From positions 1 through 25,316 of IMG/VR virus record IMGVR_UViG_3300008952_000278: DNA of 25,316 bases. The stretch is one strand, 5' to 3'. A model generated the notes under the pieces. It saw only the letters and a program-made list of their open reading frames with translations. It was not told the DNA's origin and did no database searches. Positions 1 through 7,049 of the stretch are shown piece by piece. Made by a program: the position numbers and the translations under genes. How positions within the stretch are numbered: position 1 is the stretch's first letter; each line of letters starts with the position of its first letter. Origin of the DNA: a virus.

Positions 1-69
1 GAACAAATGAGTATAAATGTATTGAAACATAAACATTGGGGGCCGTGGGATTTAAAGCCACCGAGATAA
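1..69 (+). CDS. C-terminal end of an unidentified protein (5' truncated by window)
   Basis: Frame 1 is open from the first base to a TAA at 67-69 and gives 22 residues ending in HKHWGPWDLKPPR. The stop lies three bases before the next start, the same tight spacing seen through the rest of the window, which supports it as the tail of a real gene. The piece is too short to name a family. The Trp/Pro-rich end is the only visible character. Confidence 0.55.
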   Translation, partial: EQMSINVLKHKHWGPWDLKPPR

Positions 70-72
70 ATT

Positions 73-573
73 ATGAAAACATTTCACATAGATGAGCCGA
101 GAGAAATCGGAAAGAAAAAGGTTAGAGTATCACCAAATGAGCTAAATGTGATAAAAAGTGATATTTATGAAAGATTAGTAAAAGAAGAGAAAATCATGAA
201 ACTAACAATGTCTGAATTGAAAGATGCGATAGATCAAGGTATAGAATCTGGATTTTTTGATGAAATTACAGAAGATATTATCGCGGATGATAAGGAAATG
301 TACGCTCTTATGGGAGCTTTTTTAACAGAGCTTAGAAAGAAAAGAGTAGTTAGAGGAAGAAAGATTTTTAAAAAAGTTATATGTCCAGGTAATAAAAGAT
401 ATGTACCAGCTCTCAAAAAATGTGTTATAAAAACTTCAAGAGAAAAGATGAAGAAACGGAGAGCAATGAAACGAGGCGCTATTAAGAAAAAAGGCAGAAT
501 GGGTCGTATTCTTAGAAGAAGACTGAAATCATTGAAGAAACGTAAAGCCTTTGGATTGAAGCGTGGAAGATAA
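73..573 (+). CDS. Small protein with Cys pair and strongly basic C-terminus
   Basis: The protein has 166 residues. The N-terminal 95 residues are mixed and acidic, with two predicted helices. A short segment then holds two cysteines (C104 and C117, CPG-x9-KKC pattern), followed by about 45 residues that are mostly Lys and Arg with almost no acidic residues. Such a tail would bind DNA or RNA, or be packaged with DNA, but no catalytic motif is visible. From memory, small phage proteins with a Cys-x10-12-Cys unit ahead of a basic tail occur in other marine T4-like phages, without known function. The stop overlaps the next start (TAATG at 571-575). No strong ribosome binding site precedes the ATG. 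Function unknown. Confidence 0.8.
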   Translation: MKTFHIDEPREIGKKKVRVSPNELNVIKSDIYERLVKEEKIMKLTMSELKDAIDQGIESGFFDEITEDIIADDKEMYALMGAFLTELRKKRVVRGRKIFKKVICPGNKRYVPALKKCVIKTSREKMKKRRAMKRGAIKKKGRMGRILRRRLKSLKKRKAFGLKRGR

Positions 574-3500
574 TGGACAGACTTACTGAATGGTTAGTTA
601 AACCCTATATAGAAAATATAAATGAGGATATAAATATACCTGTCAATGTTGGAGATACCATTTTAGTTGGTAGATTTAAAAATAAAAAAATGAAGGTCAA
701 GAGCATTGGTAAAGATGAACATGGTATGCCTACTATCAATGGTAGAAAAGCAACTACATTCAGAATTCCTAAAAAACAAGAAATAAAAGAAGGTGTAAAC
801 GATCCAGGTATACTTAAATGTGTATTTCTTGCAGGTGGCCCTGGAAGTGGTAAAACCTATATGACTAAAGGGTTATTTGGTATTCCAGATAGAATAAATG
901 TATCTAAATCAGGTATGAAAATGGTAAACTCAGATAAAGAGTTAAAATTTTTATTAAAGAAATTTGGGTTCGGTACTGATTTAGATAAAATGCCTGATGA
1001 ACTATTTAAACAATTAACCGATCCAAAAGATAAAGATTATAGTGGTTTTAGAGATTTTTCAAAAAGTTTAACTAAACAAAGAATGAAACAATATACTGAT
1101 GGTAGATTAGGTATTATAGTTGATGGTACTGGTCATAATTATGGTAAAATTTCTAAGATGAAAAAGGATGTAGAAAACTTGGGTTATGATACTTATATGA
1201 TTTTTATTAATACTACATTAGAGGTAGCATTAGAAAGAAATGAAAACAGAGATAGAATATTACCAAGAAATATTGTTGAAAAATCACATAGAGATGTAAT
1301 GAAAAATCTTGGTGGATTTCAAGGGTTATTTAAACAAAACTTTATGATAGCGGATAATAATGAAGATTTAGATGAGAAAAAAGCTGCTAAGAGATTTAAT
1401 ATGTTGGTTAAACAAGGTATTAATAAGTTTGTTAGAAAACCCATTCAAAATCCAATTGGAAAGGGTTGGGTTGAAAAACAAAAAATATTAGCAAAAAATG
1501 AAGGAATAGTTAGTGGTAATGGAACTATTATGGGAGCTCCTGATCCAAAAACAGTTAAAAAAATTAAAAAACAAGTAGATAATCAAAATAAAGATTTAAA
1601 ATATACAGATACATTTAGTTTACAACATCTTAATGAGTTTATAAATAAACCAAAGATGAAAAAGGCAATACAAAATTTAGTTGATAAAAATTTAATACCA
1701 AAAGTTTATGCTAAAAATACCAGAAAGTTACAAACTTTCCTTGTTAATAATCCAATGGTAATGACACAATTATTGAGAATACTTGGAGAAAAAGTTAATG
1801 AAGCATTTGCTGTAAGAGGTAGTAAGGTTGAAAAATTTATAACTGGTAAAAATCTTACACATAAGGGTAGAAAATATAAAGAGATAGAATTTGAAACAAT
1901 AAAAGTAGACAATCCTAAAAAAATGGTTACATTAAGAATCTTAGCACCTAAAAATTTATTTGGTCAAGAAGTACCTGTAAGATTTCAAACACTTCGAAGA
2001 GGCCCTTTTCTAAAAACCGATACAGGTAAAAAATTAAAAGAACAAAAAGAAATCAAAAAAGTTGTTGGTATCTATGGTGGTAGATTTCAACCGTTTGGCC
2101 CACATCATAAAAAAGTATATGAATGGATGAAGAAACAATTTGATGAAGTTTATATAGTTACATCTGATATTAAATCATTACCAAGACACCCAATGAATTT
2201 TAAAGAAAAAGTCCGTCATCTGGTTAAAATGGGTATTCCTAAGAAAAATATTGTTATGGAAAAAACACCATATAGAGCTATAAATACTTTAAAGAAATTT
2301 GATGAAGAAACTACAGCTGTTGTGTATGCTTTTGGAGCAAAAGATGCGGGTAGATTAAAAGCTGGTGCGTATTTTGAAGATTATAAAAAGAATAAAAACA
2401 ACATGGTTGGTTATAGAGAACAAGGATATATTGTAACCACACCACATTTTTCTATACAAGCGGGTGGAATGGAAGTAAGTGGTACGGCAATGAGACAATT
2501 ACTTGGTTCACCTAAGTATGCAGATGATAGGAAACGAAGATTTAAAAAATTCTTTGGTTATTTTGATCAAGGTGTCTATAATATGATGACTAATAAATTT
2601 AGTAAATTGTTTAGTGAAGATATAGTAATGTCTACAGAAGTTATACAAGAGTTTTTAACAGAGGTTGATATATCAAAATTATTAAAAGAATCTACTCTAA
2701 ATACTAAAGTACAGATAGATGATGGCCCAGTAACTTATTATAAGGGATTTAGTGATTATAAAAAGTATTCAACGGAGTGGATAGATTCAATATTTAAAGA
2801 AACTGGTTGGAAAGTTGTAGAATACGCGTTATCAGATAAGGCGATTGACCCAGCTTTTGATTATACTTTGAAGTATAGGTTTTTACCAACACCTTCATAT
2901 GGTACAACTGGTGTAGAGAAGATTGCATCTGGAAATCCTTCGTATGGTAGGTATAAAGAAAGAATTAATTTTATTTTATCAACTTTAGGATATGAGGTTT
3001 ATAAATGGATGGGCCTTGATGATAGTGATATGAAAGTTAAAGCACCTATTTTACCTGGTGCAGATAAAGATGTAGGGAATACAGATTTGAGAGAATCAAA
3101 GTTATTTTCTAAAGATTGGTGGACAGATCAGTTATTGATAGAGGAAATTTTAGAAATTGACCAAAGAATGACTTTAGAGGAAGGAATAAAGTTTAATAAC
3201 TTTTTAAAAGACTGGGCTAAAAAAGCAAAACAACCATTAGATAAAGTTAGAAAGTCAATGATGAACAAGAATACTTTTTCTGTTGCTAAATTAAATAATT
3301 TTAGTGTTGAAAAAGTATTTGATATGGCTAAGAAAGGGTTTAAAGCATATCAAAAAATTATCAACTATGTTCCTGATAAGATAGCGCAGAAATTAGCAAA
3401 GACTAAGTTTGGTGAAAAGAAAGAAAAAGCTTTAACTAAATTAGATGATTATTTAAAAGAACATCCAAAACTAAAAAGAGTAATGGGTTTAGGAGCAGCC

Positions 3501-5204
3501 GCGGCAGTAACTTATGCTTGGACTAAGATGACTTTTATCGGAGATCCAGAGTATGATTTAGATTTATCAGCAGCCGCCACAGCGGCCGCGACAGGAGATG
3601 TTAAGTTTGCAGATTTATTTAGTGGTCAAATGGGAACTAAATTTTTAGTATTAACTGTAGTTGGTGCTACTACAGGTTTGACAGCACCTTATGTAAAAGC
3701 GTTAGGTCGTGTTGGAACTATGGCAGCTGGTGTTGGGTTCGGTGCTTATAGAGCATATAAAGCTCGTAAACAAAGGAAAGCAGATGCCGAAAAGAAAACA
3801 AAAACATCTGTTCCAGATACCGTAAAGAATCCTAATCCAAAGGGTAGAAAGAAAACAGTTAGTCGTAAAAGTGCAGTTCAATGGGTAGCTAAAAATAAAG
3901 GAACAAAAGCTGCTAAGAAATACGCAAGAAGTTTGTCCGAAAGAGTTTCTATAGTTGAAGAATTAGATTTATTGTTGGAAGGTGGAGCATACGGACATAT
4001 GGCACATCCATTTGATGATAATAATTTAACTTTTGGGGATTTGAGGAACATAATTATATTAGGACTTGGTGGAAAACTAAGTCGTGAAGATAATGTTACA
4101 GAGAAACTTGACGGACAAAACCTAATGGTAAGTTGGGTTGATGGAGAATTAAGAGCCGCTCGTAATAAAGGACATTTGAAAAGTTATGGTAAATCATCAT
4201 TAACTACAAGTGGAGTAAAGAGTTTATTTAGTGGTAGAGGTGATGTGAAAGATGCTTTTGTAGGAGCTATGACAGATTTAGAAAACGCAATAGGTAGATT
4301 ATCAGATGCACAAAAAGAAAAAATATTCGGTAATGGTAAACGATGGATGAATTTAGAAATTATGTATCCTAAAACTGCAAATGTAGTTGATTATGATGTT
4401 GCAGAAATAGTATTTCATGGTACATTAGAGTATGATGAAAGTGGTAAACCAATAGGACAACCAAGAGATTCAGCTCGTATGTTGGCAGGTATGATTAAAC
4501 AAGTAAATGCAAATGTTCAAAAAACATTTAAAATTGGTAAACCTAATTTTTTAAAAATACCTAAAAATCAAAATTTTGGTAAATTAAAAAGAAAGTTTTT
4601 GGGTAGATTGAATAAATTACAAAAACAATATGCATTAACGAGTTCAGATTTATTAGGAGATTATCATAGAGCTTATTGGGAAGAATTTATTTTTAACGCG
4701 TCAAAACAATTTGATGTTAAATTAAAAAATAATCAATTAGTAAATCTGGTTAATAGATGGGCATTTTTTGATAAGTCATATAAGATACCAACGATAAAAA
4801 AAGATTTTAAAGATAATCCTAAATTTTTAGATTGGGTATTATCAACGGATAAACAAGACCATATGAAAATGTCAAAGAAAAATATTAAACCTTTTGAAGT
4901 TTTATTTTTTGAAGTTGGGGCAGAGATACTTAAAAATGTAAGTGGATATATAGCAGTCTCTCCAGATAAAACTGTTCAAAAAATTAGAAAAGAGGTTATA
5001 ACGGCTATTAAAGATTTAAAACAGAAAAAAAATGTAGAAAAATTAAAAAGTTTAAGAATACAATTAGAAAAATTAAAAGAAATTGGTGGATTGTCCGCAG
5101 TTGTTCCAAGTGAAGGAATAGTGTTTAAGTATAAAGGAAATATTTATAAGTTTACAGGTGCATTTGCTCCAATTAATCAGATTCTTGGGTCATTGAAATT
5201 TTAA
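573..5204 (+). CDS. Giant fusion: P-loop kinase, cytidylyltransferase-like domain, KxDG nucleotidyltransferase (ligase-type)
   Basis: The protein has 1543 residues and several domains. Residues about 20-63 look like a small beta-barrel (VGDTILVGRFKNKK). A zeta-toxin/polynucleotide-kinase-like P-loop domain follows: Walker A GGPGSGKT at 88-95, VDGTGHN at 183-189 and an Arg-rich lid RNENRDRILPR at 222-232. Residues 497-641 match the nucleotidylyltransferase superfamily (NMNAT/cytidylyltransferase fold), with GRFQPFGPHH at 503-512 and SGTAMR at 636-641. The middle has two hydrophobic stretches (about 970-991 and 1024-1060). The last 400 residues resemble a covalent nucleotidyltransferase/ligase: motif I K1178-L-D-G, motif Ia-like RAARNKG (1194-1200), motif IV-like EGIVFKY (1514-1520) and K1526 near the end. 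Kinase plus ligase suggests RNA or DNA end repair; kinase plus NMNAT-like fold could instead mean NAD metabolism. The domain calls are firm, the substrate is not. The gene lies upstream of the head genes and overlaps its predecessor by one base. Confidence 0.88.
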   Translation: MDRLTEWLVKPYIENINEDINIPVNVGDTILVGRFKNKKMKVKSIGKDEHGMPTINGRKATTFRIPKKQEIKEGVNDPGILKCVFLAGGPGSGKTYMTKGLFGIPDRINVSKSGMKMVNSDKELKFLLKKFGFGTDLDKMPDELFKQLTDPKDKDYSGFRDFSKSLTKQRMKQYTDGRLGIIVDGTGHNYGKISKMKKDVENLGYDTYMIFINTTLEVALERNENRDRILPRNIVEKSHRDVMKNLGGFQGLFKQNFMIADNNEDLDEKKAAKRFNMLVKQGINKFVRKPIQNPIGKGWVEKQKILAKNEGIVSGNGTIMGAPDPKTVKKIKKQVDNQNKDLKYTDTFSLQHLNEFINKPKMKKAIQNLVDKNLIPKVYAKNTRKLQTFLVNNPMVMTQLLRILGEKVNEAFAVRGSKVEKFITGKNLTHKGRKYKEIEFETIKVDNPKKMVTLRILAPKNLFGQEVPVRFQTLRRGPFLKTDTGKKLKEQKEIKKVVGIYGGRFQPFGPHHKKVYEWMKKQFDEVYIVTSDIKSLPRHPMNFKEKVRHLVKMGIPKKNIVMEKTPYRAINTLKKFDEETTAVVYAFGAKDAGRLKAGAYFEDYKKNKNNMVGYREQGYIVTTPHFSIQAGGMEVSGTAMRQLLGSPKYADDRKRRFKKFFGYFDQGVYNMMTNKFSKLFSEDIVMSTEVIQEFLTEVDISKLLKESTLNTKVQIDDGPVTYYKGFSDYKKYSTEWIDSIFKETGWKVVEYALSDKAIDPAFDYTLKYRFLPTPSYGTTGVEKIASGNPSYGRYKERINFILSTLGYEVYKWMGLDDSDMKVKAPILPGADKDVGNTDLRESKLFSKDWWTDQLLIEEILEIDQRMTLEEGIKFNNFLKDWAKKAKQPLDKVRKSMMNKNTFSVAKLNNFSVEKVFDMAKKGFKAYQKIINYVPDKIAQKLAKTKFGEKKEKALTKLDDYLKEHPKLKRVMGLGAAAAVTYAWTKMTFIGDPEYDLDLSAAATAAATGDVKFADLFSGQMGTKFLVLTVVGATTGLTAPYVKALGRVGTMAAGVGFGAYRAYKARKQRKADAEKKTKTSVPDTVKNPNPKGRKKTVSRKSAVQWVAKNKGTKAAKKYARSLSERVSIVEELDLLLEGGAYGHMAHPFDDNNLTFGDLRNIIILGLGGKLSREDNVTEKLDGQNLMVSWVDGELRAARNKGHLKSYGKSSLTTSGVKSLFSGRGDVKDAFVGAMTDLENAIGRLSDAQKEKIFGNGKRWMNLEIMYPKTANVVDYDVAEIVFHGTLEYDESGKPIGQPRDSARMLAGMIKQVNANVQKTFKIGKPNFLKIPKNQNFGKLKRKFLGRLNKLQKQYALTSSDLLGDYHRAYWEEFIFNASKQFDVKLKNNQLVNLVNRWAFFDKSYKIPTIKKDFKDNPKFLDWVLSTDKQDHMKMSKKNIKPFEVLFFEVGAEILKNVSGYIAVSPDKTVQKIRKEVITAIKDLKQKKNVEKLKSLRIQLEKLKEIGGLSAVVPSEGIVFKYKGNIYKFTGAFAPINQILGSLKF

Positions 5205-5216
5205 TAAGAGGTTATT

Positions 5217-5768
5217 ATGGCAAATTATAGTAAAACAGCAGAACGTCAAAGTAAGGCGTTAAATAATATAATAAACGATCGACCAGTTGAAAAACGAATA
5301 TTTGTTGGTGGTGTCGATCCAGAGTTTAAAAAAGAATTACAAGAAAAAGAATTACAAGAAAGAAAAGAACGTGAAGAACTTACTAATGTTTTAAAAGAAG
5401 CACGGACGCCTTGGTTTTGTCCAAATTGTGATACAATAATGAAAAAACGAATAGATTCAGAATATTATCGTAAATTTGGACATTGTTTGGATTGTCAAGT
5501 AGAATTTGAGAATAAATTGGCAATAAAAGGCGAGTTAAATGAACATATAGATAATAAGGTTAAATCAAATAAAAAGGCATTTATAAAAGATTTGAAACAA
5601 TCAATAGAGGAATGGAAAAATTCTAAAGATTATGTGGAGTTTTTTAATCAAATAAATCCAGATGGATATACGATTGAAAAGGAAAAATGGAACAAAGATC
5701 AGCTAAATATGAGTAAATTGATAGCAGAAGCTGAAGAATATCTACAAAAATTAGAAGAATCTATTTAG
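5217..5768 (+). CDS. Zinc-ribbon protein of unknown function
   Basis: The protein has 183 residues. A charged, probably coiled N-terminal region (about 35-60, rich in KE repeats) leads into a four-cysteine zinc ribbon: C68-x2-C71 and C90-x2-C93, in the contexts WFCPNC and GHCLDC. A helical C-terminal half, rich in Lys, Glu and Trp, follows. The ribbon pattern fits structural zinc binding. No nuclease or polymerase motif is seen. From memory, similar zinc-ribbon proteins sit near the terminase in other marine phages. The ATG is preceded by AGAGG at a close spacing, 12 bases after the giant gene, so the two are probably co-transcribed. Confidence 0.85.
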   Translation: MANYSKTAERQSKALNNIINDRPVEKRIFVGGVDPEFKKELQEKELQERKEREELTNVLKEARTPWFCPNCDTIMKKRIDSEYYRKFGHCLDCQVEFENKLAIKGELNEHIDNKVKSNKKAFIKDLKQSIEEWKNSKDYVEFFNQINPDGYTIEKEKWNKDQLNMSKLIAEAEEYLQKLEESI

Positions 5769-5770
5769 TT

Positions 5771-5779
5771 TATATTTAT
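5771..5779 (+). promoter_or_regulatory. Candidate late promoter element (TATATTTAT)
   Basis: This lies in the 48-base gap before the gene at 5817, ending 37 bases before its ATG. It matches the ATATTTAT core that recurs in most of the intergenic gaps of this window. There is no recognisable -35 box. Assignment as a promoter is inference from position and recurrence only. Confidence 0.35.
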
Positions 5780-5816
5780 ATAAAAACCTACGCATAGTTA
5801 ATTGGGAGAACTTATA

Positions 5817-6077
5817 ATGACACTATCGGAACTTAAAGAAATGATTCGAGGAGAAATCCAAAGTGTAATGGAAGCAGATAAATCTGATATGGAAAAATTA
5901 GATGTTAAACTACCAGCACAAGTCGAAAGACATTTAAAGAAAGCAGTAGCCGCAATAAAGGATTCAGGATTAAATCGTCGCAGACAAATAGCGGCTTTAG
6001 CGAGAGTAATTGACGCTCTTGGATTAGATAGAACTGAATTAATGCGGTATATGTCTAAGATCAAGAAGGCAATATAG
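5817..6077 (+). CDS. Small helical protein with amphipathic N-terminal peptide
   Basis: The protein has 86 residues from the ATG at 5817. This start is preferred over the in-frame TTG at 5802 because GGGAG at 5804-5808 sits 8 bases upstream of it and itself overlaps the TTG. The N-terminus (MTLSELKEMIRGEIQSVME) is a short amphipathic helix closely resembling residues 84-103 of the protein at 11385 and the starts of several core-position proteins. The rest is helical and basic (GLNRRRQIAALARVIDALGL). No family recognised. The N-terminus may be a capsid-targeting peptide (inference). Confidence 0.78.
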   Translation: MTLSELKEMIRGEIQSVMEADKSDMEKLDVKLPAQVERHLKKAVAAIKDSGLNRRRQIAALARVIDALGLDRTELMRYMSKIKKAI

Positions 6078-6078
6078 T

Positions 6079-6372
6079 ATGTGGAAACTCGTATCCCTAA
6101 TTATGGCTTTATTAGGGTTGAGTGGAAAAGCGAGTGCTAAAAAGAAGAAAAAGTTAAAGTCTGTTAATAAAGAATTAAAAAGCACTGCGAGAAAAACTAA
6201 AACCGCAATTAAAAAAACACAATCTTCGGCGAAAAAAACTAAAGCTTTAAAGAAGAAAGCTAAATCCATAGAAGAGGAAATAGATGAAGTTAAAAAAACG
6301 AGTAAAACTCGAAAGAAAATTTCAGATTCTAAGGACGCAGAAGATTTTTTAAGAAAATTTGCAAAAAAATAG
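6079..6372 (+). CDS. Small lysine-rich protein with hydrophobic N-terminus
   Basis: The protein has 97 residues. Residues 1-20 (MWKLVSLIMALLGLSGKASA) look like a signal peptide or membrane anchor, with an ASA site before a run of five lysines. The rest is a highly charged helix rich in Lys, Ser and Thr with few hydrophobic residues, possibly a coiled coil. AGAAGG at 6064-6069, inside the end of the previous gene, is its likely ribosome binding site, 9 bases before the ATG. Neighbouring genes suggest co-expression with late genes. It could be a membrane protein acting in lysis or a DNA-binding structural protein. No family recognised. Confidence 0.72.
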   Translation: MWKLVSLIMALLGLSGKASAKKKKKLKSVNKELKSTARKTKTAIKKTQSSAKKTKALKKKAKSIEEEIDEVKKTSKTRKKISDSKDAEDFLRKFAKK

Positions 6373-6381
6373 GAGCAAATA

Positions 6382-6678
6382 ATGGCAATAAATGACCATC
6401 CATCTGATTATGATCAATTCGCAAAACATGGACATACAGGTAAATGGCATTCTGTAACAACTGTTCAGAATGCTACTGGTAGTTTTACTGGTTCCGATTA
6501 CGGAGCTGGTGGTATAATTGTAGCTGAAGCTTCTACAACGGGCCACGTAACATTAAGTCAAGGTGGTACAATTGATTTATCAAAACTTACAGTAGGTACT
6601 GTATATGAGTTTAGTATAAGAGAAGTAGCTAACAATAATAAAGTAACATATGTCCTTAAAAGAAATCCGAAATTATAA
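6382..6678 (+). CDS. Small probable virion structural protein
   Basis: The protein has 98 residues, with little charge, and is rich in Gly, Ser, Thr and His. It is predicted to be mainly beta strand (TGSFTGSDYGAGGIIVAEA, GTIDLSKLTVGTVYEFSI). There is no signal peptide or catalytic motif. Composition and the Gly-Ser-Thr beta pattern resemble the small structural proteins found near terminase genes in other marine phages (memory, not searched). A good AGGAG precedes the ATG by 6 bases. Its stop overlaps the next start (TAATG). A role as decoration or accessory virion protein is a guess. Confidence 0.75.
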   Translation: MAINDHPSDYDQFAKHGHTGKWHSVTTVQNATGSFTGSDYGAGGIIVAEASTTGHVTLSQGGTIDLSKLTVGTVYEFSIREVANNNKVTYVLKRNPKL

Positions 6679-7049
6679 TGAAATGGTTGATAGGACTTTT
6701 TCTATTGACGGGTTTATTAGGGCAGGTAACTTTAAGTGAAGAAGATGCGATAAACCTAACAAAGAATATACAAGATTTACAAGCTAAAACAGATAGCTTA
6801 AATAAAATTGTAATTCTACAAAATGACCTTATATTTACATATAAGGCTACGATTAGTCAAGACGATACTACTAAAAAATATTTAAATGAGACTATTGAAA
6901 GTTTAAAGAAAGAAAATAATTTATTGGAAAAAAAAACTAAGTTGGTTAAACCATCTTGGTATGAAAATAAATGGTTATATTTTACCTATGGGGCAATTTT
7001 ATCTTACGCGATAACATCTACAATTAATTCTATAACTAATATTTTATAA
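6678..7049 (+). CDS. Small membrane protein: N-terminal hydrophobic segment, coiled coil, C-terminal transmembrane helix
   Basis: The protein has 123 residues. Residues 1-20 (MKWLIGLFLLTGLLGQVTLS) form a signal or anchor segment without a lipobox cysteine. Residues about 22-95 are a heptad-like, Asn/Lys/Glu-rich coiled coil. Residues about 100-120 (LYFTYGAILSYAITSTINSI) form a second hydrophobic helix after a WYENKW aromatic patch. The topology of two membrane segments flanking a coiled coil recalls spanin-like or holin-accessory proteins, but a unimolecular spanin would need a lipobox. No ribosome binding site is visible, so translation probably depends on coupling through the TAATG overlaps at both ends. 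Function unproven. Confidence 0.75.
   Translation: MKWLIGLFLLTGLLGQVTLSEEDAINLTKNIQDLQAKTDSLNKIVILQNDLIFTYKATISQDDTTKKYLNETIESLKKENNLLEKKTKLVKPSWYENKWLYFTYGAILSYAITSTINSITNIL

Noticed and set aside
629-636. TATAAATA, the T4 late promoter consensus, on the + strand (also near 1640, 2280 and 24914)
   Set aside because: All the copies noticed lie inside long genes and not before transcription units. In AT-rich DNA they are expected by chance.
573-5204. Assignment of the giant fusion as an anti-NAD-depletion enzyme
   Set aside because: The NMNAT-like fold is shared by many cytidylyl- and adenylyltransferases; the sequence alone does not fix the substrate, so it is kept only as a possibility.
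5802-5816. Upstream in-frame TTG as start of the 86-residue protein
   Set aside because: The GGGAG ribosome binding site overlaps this TTG and is correctly spaced for the ATG at 5817.
6678-7049. Unimolecular spanin
   Set aside because: The signal-like N-terminus has no lipobox cysteine, so the topology alone does not support it.
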